Shown here: positions 43,700 through 55,664 of the stretch, piece by piece
How positions within the stretch are numbered: the stretch's first letter is position 1
Layout: the number at the start of each line of letters is the position of its first letter
Assembly: GCF_025907915.1 (NCBI RefSeq)
Contig: NZ_JAPAAF010000001.1
Location: 186,001 to 250,000 of the forward strand
Direction of reading: 5' to 3'
DNA length: 64,000 nucleotides
Source: Gaoshiqia sediminis
GTDB lineage: Bacteria > Bacteroidota > Bacteroidia > Bacteroidales > Prolixibacteraceae
The notes under the pieces: model-generated
Seen by the model: only the letters and a program-made list of their open reading frames with translations
The model's database searches: none
What the model was told of the DNA's origin: nothing
Made by a program: the position numbers and the translations under genes

Positions 43700-46128
43700 T
43701 CATCGTCCTTCTGCACCTTTCTTTTTCACCAGGTTGTTGTAATCGATGTAGTACAATACTTTTAGTGAAAGGCTGTTAGTTTGCGGGCTGTTCCAGGTGT
43801 TGCGCAGGTTTTGCCAGTAATCATTTTTCCAGGTTTCTTCTTCGCGGTAGATTGCGTTCTTCCAGGCAATCGAAAGTTCCGATCCGGGCGCAAAAATCCA
43901 CCTGAAAACGAGATCAATATTAAAAGCGTTGTAGTTCTGGTCGGTACTGGTATAGTTGCCGGTGGGGGAGAGCGAACCGTTTTGTTCCAACAGGTAAGCC
44001 TGGCTGTTATCGGCTCCCGACCAATAGTGTCGCCCCCGGATATTCATCGTGGCTTTGTTACTGAATCCGTAAGAAAGTCCCACCACATTTTCGATAAAAC
44101 GGGAATCGCGATTGACAAAAAAGATGGAATCTTCATCAGCTGTTTTATCGGCATAGGCCTGGTCGTTGTACTCGTTGTTAAAGCTGAAATTGTAGTAGCC
44201 CTGCAGGCGTTGGCCGATCCGTAGGTTGAAGCCCGCATCGCCCCAGTAGCTGTAATGATCGGTGTTGGGATGCTTGCCGGTCGCGGCGTACAGGTAGAAG
44301 TTCATCCGTTTCCGGCTATCGGAGTTCAAGTAGATGTTTCCGTAATAAAAGCTCGGCTGGCTGTAATACCGGTTTTTCACGCGGGTTTCGTCGTAATCAT
44401 GTTTCCGGCCACCGTAGCCAATCTCTATATTGGCGCTGTAATTGTTCTTAAATCGGGCGTAAGCTTCCAGTTCCATTTCAGTGCCAAACACATCGTTTGG
44501 GGAGAACATTCGCACATATTCGATCCAGTAAACCGCATTCCATTCCCTGAAAATTCCGGTAGGCTCAATCATTTGGTAGAAGATGTACCCTTCGGTTGAA
44601 ATTTCGTTGTTCCGGCGTAGAAATCCCAAATCGTTGGGGTTAAAGGTGTCTGAGATAATTTCCTGGGAGAAACCGAATTGCAGGTTGCCGCTGTTTTTTT
44701 CCAGCTCCAGTTCGGCACGGAAGCCGGTTTCTTTTTCCGATTCGCCCCGGCGACTGATCCCGCCGTTACCGCTTAGGGAATACTTTTTCGATTTGTCGCG
44801 AAACTGAAATTCGGTGGCTGTCACATTGGCTGAAAAAGGATGATCAACCATCGTAACATTTGAGTTGAGCAGGCTGATGTACGAGTTGTTTTTCAGCGAT
44901 TTGTCCACCACCGAAACGTTGTAGTTGGTGAAGGGTTGGGTTTGTACTTTTCGTTTCTGATTGGTCAGGGTATCTTTCAGCGTAGCGTAGGCGGGCAGCG
45001 ACATGGCGTTAAGCAGCCCCAGTCCCCAGCCGTCGCTTGACCGTCCCGAAACTTTGGAAGCATTGATCAGCCGTGTTTCAGTTGGGTCAAAATCAATTAT
45101 TTCGTTGGGGCGAAGGGCTTCTTCTGCTTTTTCGGCAAACTTGGGCCTGGCGCCAATCCGGCGCGAGTAGAAAATTTCGCCCCTGTTAAACAGTTCAGTA
45201 CCTTCGGTAAAAAACTGCCTTCTTTCGTCGTAATACAATTCGTAGGGGTCAGGTTCAGCTGCTTGTTGTCCGACTGCACCTGTCCGAAATCGGGAACCAG
45301 CATCATATCGAGCGTGAAGCTTTCGCTGATGCCGTATTTCAGGTCCATTCCGGCTTTGTAAATGAATTCGGGCGATGAAGCGCCGTCTTTAAATTCGAGG
45401 TACGTTGCGGCATAAGGGCTAAACGAAAGACGGACGGGCGGACTGATGTTTTTGAGGCCGGTTAGTTCCCCTTCCTGATGGATAAAACCATCGACTTTTC
45501 GGTCGATAAAATTCCACGAATTGTTGGAGTTATATCTTCGGATATTGCGGAACATGTTCAGTCCCCAGTTTTGTCCATTTTGTTCCGAAAAGCGAAGGGC
45601 TGAAAACGGGATACGCATTTCAATGATCCATCCCAGGCTGGAAATGCGGGTAGCGCTTTGCCATACCGCGTTCCAGTTGCTGTCTTCATAATCATAGCTG
45701 GTTTTCACTGCTTTCAGGTCGGTTTGCACGCCGGCCGGAGTAATGAAAAAACCGAAGGCCAGCTGTCCCTGGTTGTACGGGTCGAAGTAAATGCCAAAAT
45801 AATCGGACATGCCAATGTTGTCGCGTTCCGAGAAATAGTTGAAGATGCTGTCGGGGGAGCTGTCGTAAAGCATTGCGCCCACGTAGATGGCTTTTTCATC
45901 ATAAAACAGATGCACTTCCGAAGGTTGAAAGGCGGGTTTCCCGTTTTGGGGCTGAAGCTGCACAAAATCCCTGGCCGGTCCCGATTTCCGGTAAACCGGT
46001 TCATCCAGCCGCGCATCAAGGGTTAGCGGGGTTTCCAGATAAGTCGCTTTTACCTGTTTTTTTTCCTGTGCAGCCAGGATGGTGGATGCCAGAAATAGGG
46101 ATAAAAATAGGAGGCCCTTCGGTTTCAT
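43700..46128 (-). pseudogene. DUF5916/CBM9-like outer-membrane-associated protein, frameshifted
   Basis: Two overlapping frames together encode one protein of about 810 residues. The first part, 46128 to about 45245, has a signal peptide and a CBM9-like domain (LDARLDEPVYRKSG, EVHLFYDEKAIYVGAML, ISSLGWIIEMRIPFSALRF) and reaches VPDFGQVQSDNKQLNLTP. The second frame, from about 45248 to 43700, resumes with ELYYDERRQFFTEGTELF and continues as a DUF5916 beta-barrel-like C-terminal domain. In relatives these two peptides are contiguous. The frame changes at a run of four G (45245-45248; C on the coding strand); one more C would restore a single frame. It is either a real frameshift or a sequencing error. 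The gene's role is unknown. Confidence 0.85.
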
Positions 46129-46298
46129 GGATTTTTGGTTCGCTAACAACAATCTACGCAAGAGACCGGATCAGGTTTGCAGGTACCGTGAAAAACTCGT
46201 TTTCGGCAATGTGTCCGGTTTTATTCAAATCGATCGGATAGCTCGTATGGCTGGCACATCCGCGAAACAACCAAAAGGAATTCGAATACCGTTTGCGC

Positions 46299-47942
<1,644 letters not shown>

Positions 47943-48021
47943 TGTCGTTTCTTTTTAAAAATGAGGCGGCAAAGATAATGAAACGGCTCCTTTCCGTTAC
48001 CTTTACAAAAAAAATCAGCGT

Positions 48022-48531
48022 ATGAACCTGTTAGAATTAACCCAAAAGCGACATTCTGTCCGTTCATTTTCTGGTCAACCGGTTGAATCGGAGAAGCTTG
48101 CCTATATTCTGGAGTGTGCCCGCCATGCACCTTCGGCAGTAAATTATCAACCCTGGAAGTTTTATGTGATTACCAAACCTGAAGCGAAGGAGAAGCTCCA
48201 ACAGATTTATCCGCGTAAATGGTTCGAAACGGCGCCCATGTACCTGTTAGCCTGCGGCGATTCCAGCCAGTCGTGGAAACGGAGCTTCGACGGGAAAGAC
48301 CACCTGGACATTGATGTGGCCATTGCCGTGGAACACATTTGCCTGGCGGCTGCCGAACAAGGATTGGGATCGTGCTGGGTGTGTCATTTCGATACCGATC
48401 TTTGCCAAAAGGAGTTCGGCCTTCCACATGAGATGGTTCCGGTTGCAATCATTCCGCTGGGCTATCCGGCTAAAGAAACGACTCGCCAAACCGACCGAAA
48501 AGCTTTATCTGAAATCATGGAAGTCTGGTAG
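48022..48531 (+). CDS. Nitroreductase-family FMN oxidoreductase
   Basis: 169-residue flavoenzyme: KRHSVRSFSGQPVESEKL, ARHAPSAVNYQPWKFYVI and VEHICLAAAEQGLGSCWV with the C-terminal PVAIIPLGYPA are the family segments that hold FMN. It is probably a dimer reducing nitro compounds, quinones or metabolites with NAD(P)H. The substrate is unknown. Its 3' gap to the S9 peptidase holds a composite repeat inside a terminator-like inverted repeat. Confidence 0.9.
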   Translation: MNLLELTQKRHSVRSFSGQPVESEKLAYILECARHAPSAVNYQPWKFYVITKPEAKEKLQQIYPRKWFETAPMYLLACGDSSQSWKRSFDGKDHLDIDVAIAVEHICLAAAEQGLGSCWVCHFDTDLCQKEFGLPHEMVPVAIIPLGYPAKETTRQTDRKALSEIMEVW

Positions 48532-48553
48532 TCTTTCAGTGGAGGTAAAAAAA

Positions 48554-48667
48554 GACCGTGTGAAAATAGCAACGTCATCCTGAATTAATTTCAGGATCTG
48601 TTGCAAATCGAAAGAGATCCCGAAACGAGTTCGGGATGACTCCCGTACGTAAATTTTTCACACGGCC
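48554..48667. terminator. Bidirectional terminator arms split by an insertion
   Basis: GACCGTGTGAAAA (48554-48566) and TTTTCACACGGCC (48655-48667) pair at 12 of 13 positions, with T-rich ends on both strands, between convergent genes. The arms are 88 bases apart because the composite repeat at 48574-48640 lies in the loop. Confidence 0.55.
48574..48640. repeat. Composite double-hairpin repeat (GTCATCC...GGATGAC)
   Basis: Two hairpins in inverted order: ATCCTGAA-TTAAT-TTCAGGAT (48577-48597) and ATCCCGAA-ACGAG-TTCGGGAT (48617-48637), bounded by GTC at the left and GAC at the right. The outer ends and the hairpin sequences mirror one another, the form of a REP-like or MITE-like element. Confidence 0.65.
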
Positions 48668-48678
48668 TCTTTTCTGTT

Positions 48679-50577
48679 TTATTCGGTTGCCGGTGTTTCT
48701 TCCGGGATTTCTTTCAGGTACTTGTTCAGGAATTTCAGGATATCGCCGTATCCTTTAATCTCGTTTTCTTTTTTGATGAATCCGTGGCCTTCATCGGGGA
48801 ACACGACATATTCCACCGGGACATTGTTGTTTTTCACCGCGGCCACAATCTCATCCGATTCCACTTGTAAAACACGGGGATCGTTTGCTCCCTGAAGCAC
48901 CATCACCGGGTTCTTCACCTCGTGGGCATGGAACAAAGGCGAAATGTTGTACAGTCTAACCGAGTCTTCGGTAAACGGGTCGCCAAGTTCGGTGTACAGA
49001 GCTTTGCGGAACGATTCCCAATAGGGAGGGATTGACTTGAGTGTCCGCAGCCAGTTGGTTACTCCAAAAATATTGACTCCAACCTTAAATTCATCCGGGG
49101 TAAAGGTCATGGCGGCCATCGTCATGTAACCTCCGTAGCTTCCGCCAATGATGCCGATTTTTTCTGTGTCAATGTAATCCTGTTCCTGGAGCCATTTCTT
49201 TCCCCAAATACAGTCTTTCAGGTCTTTATCGCCGTGGTTGCGGTCGTCCATTTTGTAGAAGGTTTTTCCGTAGCCGCTGCTGCCCCGGTTGTTTACTGCC
49301 AGTACGGCATAACCATGATTGACCAGGTATTGCAGTAAGGCAAAGTAACCCACGCGCGATTGTCCGCCGGGACCGCCGTGTACCCATACCAGCGCCGGAA
49401 CTTTGTTTTTGGGTGAAGCGGTCAACGGTTTGTAATAAATGGCCGGGATTTCGAGTCCGTCAAACGATGGGTAGCGCACCACCTCGGCCGAAACCAAATC
49501 TTCCGGATTGATTTCCGGGTTGAGGCTCGAAGTGAGCTTTTTGAGTTCGGCAGTTTGCAGATCGTACACATAAATATCGTTAGGCGCTTTTGAGGTGCCA
49601 ATGGTCAGACGGATCAGTTTTTCGCTGTCCGAAATGCTTACGCCAACAATATCGCCATCCGGTATTTGCGGGAAGTTGACAGCTTCGCCGGTGTCGTTGT
49701 TCCTGACGATCAGGTTGTTTTTACCGTCTTCGTTGATGGCAATCACCCGGTATTTGTCGTTTTCACTCAAATAGCTGTACATCACGTCCCAGTTAGTTTC
49801 GAAAAGCACTTGCTTTTGGCCTGTGGCCATTTCGTATTGTACCAGGTAGGCAAACTCTTTTCCGGCATCGGTGATGTAGTAGAAATAGGTATCGTCCTTG
49901 CTGAAACCCGAACTTTGGTAATTGCCCGGGCCATCAGTAATTTCGGTCATTTGCTTGCTTGCCAGATCATACAGGTACAGGTGGTTTTCACTGGTGGTTT
50001 CTGTTTTGGTGAGGGCCAGTGTTTTTTCATCGTGCGACAGGCCCGAAACGTCCATGCCTTTATCGTTTTGGTAAATCATTTCGGCTTTCCAATCGGCAAC
50101 GGGCATTTTGTATAAGTCGAAAAATTTCGGGTCGCGTTTGTTCGAGATGTAAAACATGGCGGTTTTATCGTCGTTCCAACCGCCAAAACCGGCTTTTTCG
50201 TTTTCGTCCGGGGTTAGGTCAACCGTAGTTCCATCCGGATGCAACAAGTAGATGTGGTTGATTTCGTTCCCTCCTTTATCTGCCGAATACAGCAACTGAT
50301 CGGTGCCGGGCACATAGTCAATCGCGAAGAAGGTTTCTTTATCCGAAAAGGTGACTTGCTTTTTGCTGCCATCCGCAATGCTGATTTCATACAGGTTGAA
50401 TATTCCGGTTTCGTCGCTGCTGACCAATAAGCGGGTTTCGTCGGGCGAAAAAGCTCCGCCTGAATAGCGGGTGTTTTGGTAGAACTGTTCGATGGAATAC
50501 TGTTGGGGGGCCTTTTGTTCAACCTGGGAGCAGGCTCCCGAAATTGCAAGAATTGCAAGGAAAAGAGATTTTCTCAT
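48679..50577 (-). CDS. S9-family prolyl oligopeptidase-like lipoprotein
   Basis: 632-residue lipoprotein (signal with SGAC, Cys near 16): an N-terminal beta-propeller (about 40-360) and a C-terminal alpha/beta-hydrolase domain. The catalytic triad is readable: Ser480 in GGSYGGYM, Asp566 in GANDPRV and His598 in DEGHGF. It probably degrades peptides in the periplasm or at the cell surface (dipeptidyl or acylaminoacyl type). A lone gene; regulation not evident. Confidence 0.92.
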   Translation of the reverse strand: MRKSLFLAILAISGACSQVEQKAPQQYSIEQFYQNTRYSGGAFSPDETRLLVSSDETGIFNLYEISIADGSKKQVTFSDKETFFAIDYVPGTDQLLYSADKGGNEINHIYLLHPDGTTVDLTPDENEKAGFGGWNDDKTAMFYISNKRDPKFFDLYKMPVADWKAEMIYQNDKGMDVSGLSHDEKTLALTKTETTSENHLYLYDLASKQMTEITDGPGNYQSSGFSKDDTYFYYITDAGKEFAYLVQYEMATGQKQVLFETNWDVMYSYLSENDKYRVIAINEDGKNNLIVRNNDTGEAVNFPQIPDGDIVGVSISDSEKLIRLTIGTSKAPNDIYVYDLQTAELKKLTSSLNPEINPEDLVSAEVVRYPSFDGLEIPAIYYKPLTASPKNKVPALVWVHGGPGGQSRVGYFALLQYLVNHGYAVLAVNNRGSSGYGKTFYKMDDRNHGDKDLKDCIWGKKWLQEQDYIDTEKIGIIGGSYGGYMTMAAMTFTPDEFKVGVNIFGVTNWLRTLKSIPPYWESFRKALYTELGDPFTEDSVRLYNISPLFHAHEVKNPVMVLQGANDPRVLQVESDEIVAAVKNNNVPVEYVVFPDEGHGFIKKENEIKGYGDILKFLNKYLKEIPEETPATE

Positions 50578-50845
50578 GGCAAATTAATTTATGAAGATTA
50601 ATAAAGTTGTTCGATCTGATTATTCTCATGGTTAAGCTTTCAGTTGAGTTTAAAAGCCAAAGAAATGTTGAATGTTTTTTCAGTGCCTCCTGATATTTTC
50701 GCTACAAGTTAGTGAATTTGAGTGAATTGGTGATCTGTTAATGCCTTGTTTTTTATGGTCCCGGGCAATCTCAAACTTTTTTAGTAGTCACCAGACACAA
50801 GGATGGGTGCCGTTGGACGAAATGGTTGATCGCAGAAGTTCAAAT

Positions 50846-51361
50846 TTACTGAGCATTTAAAATAGCAAATGCCAAGGCCAGCCTGAAGCGGTACATGGAG
50901 TAAGTTGCCCCGCTTACAGCATCCACCTTGTCCGGGAGTTGTTTTTTTATCAGCTGTTTTTCGTATTCCGGATAAGCAATGGCGGGCGTGGTACCGCTTT
51001 GGCCCATCCGGTTACAATAGTCTGCGTCTTCCTGTTTTCCTTGACCATTTTCGTTTACTTCATTGTAATCGGCCCTGATCATTTCTCCGTTCATCATTTC
51101 AAAGGAAATGATGTGTTTGTAGCCGAAATCGTCAAAAGGCGTTTCACCATAATAACTGCCGTCTTTCAATGTCACCAAGGTTTTTGGGAAACCGGTTTCT
51201 TGCATGGTTTTATCGTATTCGCTTTTAATAGCGCTGATGGGCGAGCGCTCAATTATCCAATGGAGCATTTCCAGTTTTTGTTGTTTTTCGGAATAATTGG
51301 GCTGGGCTTTGAGGCAAACCGGGAAAAGGATACATAAAAGAAGGGTAAACTTGCAGTTCAT
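50846..51361 (-). CDS. FMN-binding-domain secreted protein
   Basis: 171-residue exported protein with a signal peptide ending KAQ near residue 20. The body resembles the FMN-binding domain of NqrC/RnfG-type proteins: LKDGSYYGETPFDDFGYKHIISFEMMNGEMI and the C-terminal DAVSGATYSMYRF, where SGAT is the loop carrying the covalently bound flavin in relatives. No partner genes are adjacent, so electron donor and acceptor are unknown. Divergent from the GH29 cluster. Confidence 0.7.
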   Translation of the reverse strand: MNCKFTLLLCILFPVCLKAQPNYSEKQQKLEMLHWIIERSPISAIKSEYDKTMQETGFPKTLVTLKDGSYYGETPFDDFGYKHIISFEMMNGEMIRADYNEVNENGQGKQEDADYCNRMGQSGTTPAIAYPEYEKQLIKKQLPDKVDAVSGATYSMYRFRLALAFAILNAQ

Positions 51362-51489
51362 CGTTCGTTGTTTATTGGTTTTGAATTTCAGACAGCTATC
51401 TATACTTTATACCCTTAAACGGGTATCGATCATTTTTTATCAGATGTTTCAGTTTTAGCAAGCACCGTTTCCGACGAAAATTAAATTAG

Positions 51490-51503
51490 TGTTTGCGCAC
51501 ACA
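51490..51503 (+). promoter_or_regulatory. LacI-type operator candidate upstream of the GH29 genes
   Basis: TGTTTGCGCACACA is one base pair away from the perfect palindrome TGTGTGC|GCACACA with a central CG. A near-identical site precedes GH92 (56911-56924). Two overlapping -7-like TATCTTTA boxes lie at 51537-51550. Confidence 0.5.
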
Positions 51504-51591
51504 TTTCTTGCTGAAAAATCCGGTTTTCACTCCGAATATCTTTATCTTTACAGCAGTTCATTCCGAAAAAAACAATTTAATATCCTTGGAA

Positions 51592-53025
51592 ATGAGAAAG
51601 ATATTTGTCGCGTTTGCGTTGATTTCCGGTCTTTTTAGTCGGGTTTCGGCGCAGGAGCAAGGGGTGCACCCACAGTCTCAAAACTACGAATGGCCTGCCG
51701 ATGAGCAGGTGTTGGAAAAGTTGGATCAATGGCAGGATTTGAAGTTTGGCCTGATCATCCATTGGGGGCTGTATGCGGTGCCCGGTATCATCGAGTCGTG
51801 GGAGCTTTGTTCCGAAGATTGGCTTAACCGCCCGGACAGTATGACGTATTGCGGGTATAAAGAGTGGTATTGGGGCTTGAAAGATGACTTCAACCCGCTG
51901 AATTTCAATCCCGAACAGTGGGCACAGGCCGCAGAGAATGCCGGCATGAAATACCTGGTGTTTACCACGAAGCATCACGACGGTTTTAACCTGTTCGACA
52001 CGCAGCAAACCGACTATAAAGTTACAAACGGCCCCTTTGCTAACCACCCGAAAGCCAATGTGGCCGAGCACGTATTCAGTGCATTCCGCGACAAAGGCTT
52101 TATGATTGGCGCCTACTTTTCGAAACCCGACTGGCACTCGCAGGACTTCTGGTGGGACAAATATGCCACGCCGAACCGCAACGTGAATTACGATATCCGC
52201 AAATTTCCGGAGCGTTGGGACAGGTTTAAACAGTTTACATACAGTCAGATTAGTGAATTGATGCACGATTATGGCTCGATCGATATTCTTTGGCTCGACG
52301 GTGGGTGGGTGCGCCCACGCGAAACGGTGAACGAGGAGGTGATCTCATGGGGGGCGCCAATACCGGATTGGGACCAAAAAATCGACATGCCCGAAATTGC
52401 CGTCATGGCCCGCGAAGCCCAACCTGGTATTTTGATTGTTGACCGCACCGTACACGGGCCATATGAAAATTACCAAACCCCGGAACACCGCATCCCTGCA
52501 GAACAGCTGCCATACCCATGGGAAAGTTGCCTGACGTTGGGCAACAATTGGGGCTTTGTTCCGAATGAGCATTATAAAGCACCGGCGAAAATCATTCATA
52601 ACCTGGTTGAAATTGTGGCAAAAGGGGGCAGCTTACTATTGGGCGTCGGCCCAAAACCTGACGGCACGCTTGATAGCGAAGCTGTTGCTCGTCTGGCAGA
52701 AATCGGGAAATGGCTGAAAGCAAACGGTGAGGCCATTTACAACACCCGAATTACCAAAAATTATCATTCGGGAAATGTGTTTTTCACAAAAGGAAAGGCC
52801 GGTAATTTATATGCTCTGGCCTTGGTTGACGAAGGGCAGCCTGTACCTGCAACCGTGGAATGGAGCGGGGCGCTTCCGAAAAAGGGATCAAAAATACGGT
52901 TGCTGGCTACCGGGCAACACCTGAACTGGAAGGTAAAAGACGGGAAAGTGCAGGTTAATGTGCCGTCATCATTTCGGGAAAAACATGCTGATTATCCCGC
53001 ACTTGCCTTTTCGTTTGAGCAATAG
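51592..53025 (+). CDS. Alpha-L-fucosidase (GH29), secreted
   Basis: 477-residue glycosidase releasing L-fucose; signal peptide ends VSAQ (about residue 20). GH29 motifs: FGLIIHWGLYAVPG, YLVFTTKHHDGFNLF, and DILWLDGGW with the nucleophile Asp at about residue 236. The ATG at 51592 starts the signal peptide; the frame from 51493 runs over the promoter. First gene of the fucose/mannose cluster, followed 34 bases later by a second GH29. Confidence 0.9.
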   Translation: MRKIFVAFALISGLFSRVSAQEQGVHPQSQNYEWPADEQVLEKLDQWQDLKFGLIIHWGLYAVPGIIESWELCSEDWLNRPDSMTYCGYKEWYWGLKDDFNPLNFNPEQWAQAAENAGMKYLVFTTKHHDGFNLFDTQQTDYKVTNGPFANHPKANVAEHVFSAFRDKGFMIGAYFSKPDWHSQDFWWDKYATPNRNVNYDIRKFPERWDRFKQFTYSQISELMHDYGSIDILWLDGGWVRPRETVNEEVISWGAPIPDWDQKIDMPEIAVMAREAQPGILIVDRTVHGPYENYQTPEHRIPAEQLPYPWESCLTLGNNWGFVPNEHYKAPAKIIHNLVEIVAKGGSLLLGVGPKPDGTLDSEAVARLAEIGKWLKANGEAIYNTRITKNYHSGNVFFTKGKAGNLYALALVDEGQPVPATVEWSGALPKKGSKIRLLATGQHLNWKVKDGKVQVNVPSSFREKHADYPALAFSFEQ

Positions 53026-53059
53026 TTTGTTTAATCAGTAACATATTAACACCTGACAC

Positions 53060-54517
53060 ATGAAACGTATCACATTCAAATTGCATGTTTTATTGATGGG
53101 GACCGCATTGTTTGTTGCCTGCAAGCCGTCAACGGTTGCTCCACCTTCGGCAGTTGCCCCGGTGCCCGATGAGAGGCAGATGGCCTGGCACCAAATGGAA
53201 CTGAACGCTTTCATTCATTTCACCATCAATACTTTTACCGATAAGGAATGGGGCTTTGGTGACGAATCGCCCGAATTGTTTCACCCCACGGCCTTCGATG
53301 CCGAACAGTGGGTGTTGGTGTTGAAGGAAACCGGTTTCAAAGGGGTGATTCTCACCTGCAAACATCACGATGGTTTTTGTCTGTGGCCGACTCAATTTAC
53401 CGAGCACAATATTTCTAAAAGTCCGTTTATGAACGGGCAAGGCGATGTGGTGAAAGCTGTCTCGGAGGCCTGCGAAAAATACGGGTTGAAATTCGGCGTT
53501 TACCTGTCGCCCTGGGACCGTAACCGGGCCGATTACGGCGAAGCATCGTATGTGGAATATTACCGGAACCAACTGAAGGAGCTGTTCTCGAACTACGGGC
53601 CGGTTTTCGAAATGTGGTTCGACGGGGCCAATGGCGGCGACGGCTATTACGGCGGCGCCAACGAAATGCGCCGGATCGACCGGGCCACCTATTACGATTG
53701 GCCAACCACTCTCGATATGGTTCGTTCCATGCAGCCCGAAGTACTGTTTTTCAGCGATGCCGGTCCTGACTTGCGCTGGTGCGGAAACGAAGAAGGCCGG
53801 ATGGGCGAAACCAACTGGAACACGATTTCGGTGGATACGCTGTATGTCGGAAAATCCGGAATTACCGGGCTGCTCAATACCGGTTCGGAAGACGGGGAAC
53901 AATGGATCCCCGGTGAGGTGGACACATCAATCCGCCCGGGCTGGTTTTACCATCAATCGGAAGACGACCAGGTAAAAACGCCGGAAAAACTGTTCCAGAT
54001 TTACTTAGAATCGGTAGGGCGTGGCTCTACTTTATTGCTCAATATTCCACCCGACCAGCGGGGTCTGTTCCACGAAAATGATGTGATAGCCCTGCGCGAG
54101 TGGCGAAAAATGATTGATGCTGCCTTTGCAACTGATCTGGCTCTTGGAGCAAAAACGACTGCCTCTGAAACCCGAGGAAAATCTGTTCAATACAGTGCTG
54201 CGAACGTGGTGGATGGAAACCCGGAGAGCTATTGGGCAACTAACGACGAAACTGTTTCCGCGAGCCTGGAGATTGACTTGGGTAGCGAAAAGCCCATCCG
54301 ATATGTGCAGTTGCAGGAATACATCCGCCTTGGGCAGCGAGTGAAGGAGTTTACCGTGGAAGCCTGGGACGGAGCTAATTGGAGCGAAATTGCAGCAGGG
54401 ACAACCATTGGCTATAAACGGATTCTACCCGTTGGTGAAATCGTAACGTCAAAGGTGAGAATCACTATCGGTGATGCCAAAGCCTGTCCGGTAATTTCTG
54501 CTGTTAGTCTGTATTAA
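53060..54517 (+). CDS. Alpha-L-fucosidase (GH29) lipoprotein with C-terminal discoidin domain
   Basis: 485-residue lipoprotein (lipobox LFVAC, Cys near 21). The catalytic TIM barrel (about 30-345) has MELNAFIHFTINTFTDKEWG, GVILTCKHHDGFCLWP and FEMWFDGANGG with the nucleophile Asp near residue 188. A C-terminal F5/8-type C (discoidin) domain of about 130 residues follows (SVQYSAANVVDGNPESYWATND). It differs from the upstream GH29 and probably attacks another fucosyl linkage. In an operon with it. Confidence 0.9.
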   Translation: MKRITFKLHVLLMGTALFVACKPSTVAPPSAVAPVPDERQMAWHQMELNAFIHFTINTFTDKEWGFGDESPELFHPTAFDAEQWVLVLKETGFKGVILTCKHHDGFCLWPTQFTEHNISKSPFMNGQGDVVKAVSEACEKYGLKFGVYLSPWDRNRADYGEASYVEYYRNQLKELFSNYGPVFEMWFDGANGGDGYYGGANEMRRIDRATYYDWPTTLDMVRSMQPEVLFFSDAGPDLRWCGNEEGRMGETNWNTISVDTLYVGKSGITGLLNTGSEDGEQWIPGEVDTSIRPGWFYHQSEDDQVKTPEKLFQIYLESVGRGSTLLLNIPPDQRGLFHENDVIALREWRKMIDAAFATDLALGAKTTASETRGKSVQYSAANVVDGNPESYWATNDETVSASLEIDLGSEKPIRYVQLQEYIRLGQRVKEFTVEAWDGANWSEIAAGTTIGYKRILPVGEIVTSKVRITIGDAKACPVISAVSLY

Positions 54518-54545
54518 TGAATGTGTTCAATTGCCAGGTTGAAGG

Positions 54546-55658
54546 ATGAAGAAGCTGAAAAAGATTTTTGCCTGTTTATTACTCGTACTGCCGGGTTTGT
54601 CTGCTATTTCCCAGGAAAGTTGGGCCGGGTTGGAGCATCTGTTTACGCCGGTGGAGCAATATGTAGTTTATCGAACTGAGGCTCCCTTGCAAATCGATGG
54701 CATCGCCGATGAACCTGCCTGGAAACAGTCCAGTTGGTCGGCTGATTTCAGGGATATTGAAGACGATAAAAAGCCTCAACCTTTGTTCCGGACCCGGGTG
54801 AAAATGTTGTGGGACGAGGACAATTTATATGTGTATGCCGAATTGGAGGAACCTCATATCTGGGCCTATTATACGGATCACGATCAGATTGTGTATCACG
54901 AAAATGATTTCGAGGTCTTTGTCGATCCGGATGGCGACGGGTACAATTACTTCGAGTTTGAAGTAAATGCGCAAAACACCTTGTTCGACCTTTTTTTGCC
55001 GATGCCTTACCGCAATGGAGGCATCCCCCTCCTATCGTGGGATGCACACGGGTTTGAAAGCGCGGTCAGTCTTGTTGGTACCCTGAACGATCCTTCGGAT
55101 GCGGATGAACTGTGGGCGGTGGAGATGAAGGTTCCTTTTTCGGATATGCAAACCGGCATGAACAGGCAGGTGCCGAAAGAGGGCGAAACCTGGAAAATCA
55201 ACTTCTCGCGGGTGCACTGGCAAACCGGAGTGGTTGACGGAACCTACCGGAAAAAGAAAGACCCGGCAACCGGCCGCGATTTACCCGAATACAATTGGGT
55301 TTGGAGTCCTCCGGGGCTCATTAACATGCACTATCCCGAGCGCTGGGGAATGCTTCAGTTTTCTGCCGAAAGGGTAGGAAGCACGCCGGTTGCTTTTTGT
55401 ATGCCCGCAGGTGGGCAATTCCGAAAATATGTTTGGCTGGTGTATTACCGTCAGCAAAAATACAAAGCGGATCATGGCCGCTTTGCTTCTGGTTTTGAGG
55501 AGCTGGATTTGGAAGGACTGGTAAATGAGATTGAAGGTCAGTCATGTAACCTCAGTATGCTGGCAACTGATTTTCAGTTTACCGTGCAATTGATCATGCC
55601 GGATGGGCTGGAGCTTTCGGTTAATGAAGCAGGCCTGTTTCGTAAAAAACAAAAATAA
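54546..55658 (+). CDS. Carbohydrate-binding family 9-like secreted protein
   Basis: 370-residue exported protein (signal peptide ending ISQ near 23) with a CBM9-like beta-sandwich: EAPLQIDGIADEPAWKQSSW, TRVKMLWDEDNLYVYAELEEPHIWAYYTDHD and NDFEVFVDPDGDGYNYFEFEVNAQ, then EMKVPFSDMQ. A C-terminal part of about 100 residues (from residue 270) is unassigned. Such proteins bind glycans at the cell surface in this phylum. It lies between GH29 and the GHL10-like gene in the same operon. Confidence 0.83.
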   Translation: MKKLKKIFACLLLVLPGLSAISQESWAGLEHLFTPVEQYVVYRTEAPLQIDGIADEPAWKQSSWSADFRDIEDDKKPQPLFRTRVKMLWDEDNLYVYAELEEPHIWAYYTDHDQIVYHENDFEVFVDPDGDGYNYFEFEVNAQNTLFDLFLPMPYRNGGIPLLSWDAHGFESAVSLVGTLNDPSDADELWAVEMKVPFSDMQTGMNRQVPKEGETWKINFSRVHWQTGVVDGTYRKKKDPATGRDLPEYNWVWSPPGLINMHYPERWGMLQFSAERVGSTPVAFCMPAGGQFRKYVWLVYYRQQKYKADHGRFASGFEELDLEGLVNEIEGQSCNLSMLATDFQFTVQLIMPDGLELSVNEAGLFRKKQK

Positions 55659-55664
55659 GCGGAT

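Noticed and set aside
43700-46128. Programmed frameshift in the DUF5916 gene
   Set aside because: A four-C run alone is no recognised slippery site, and no stimulatory structure was evident. A mutation or read error is simpler.
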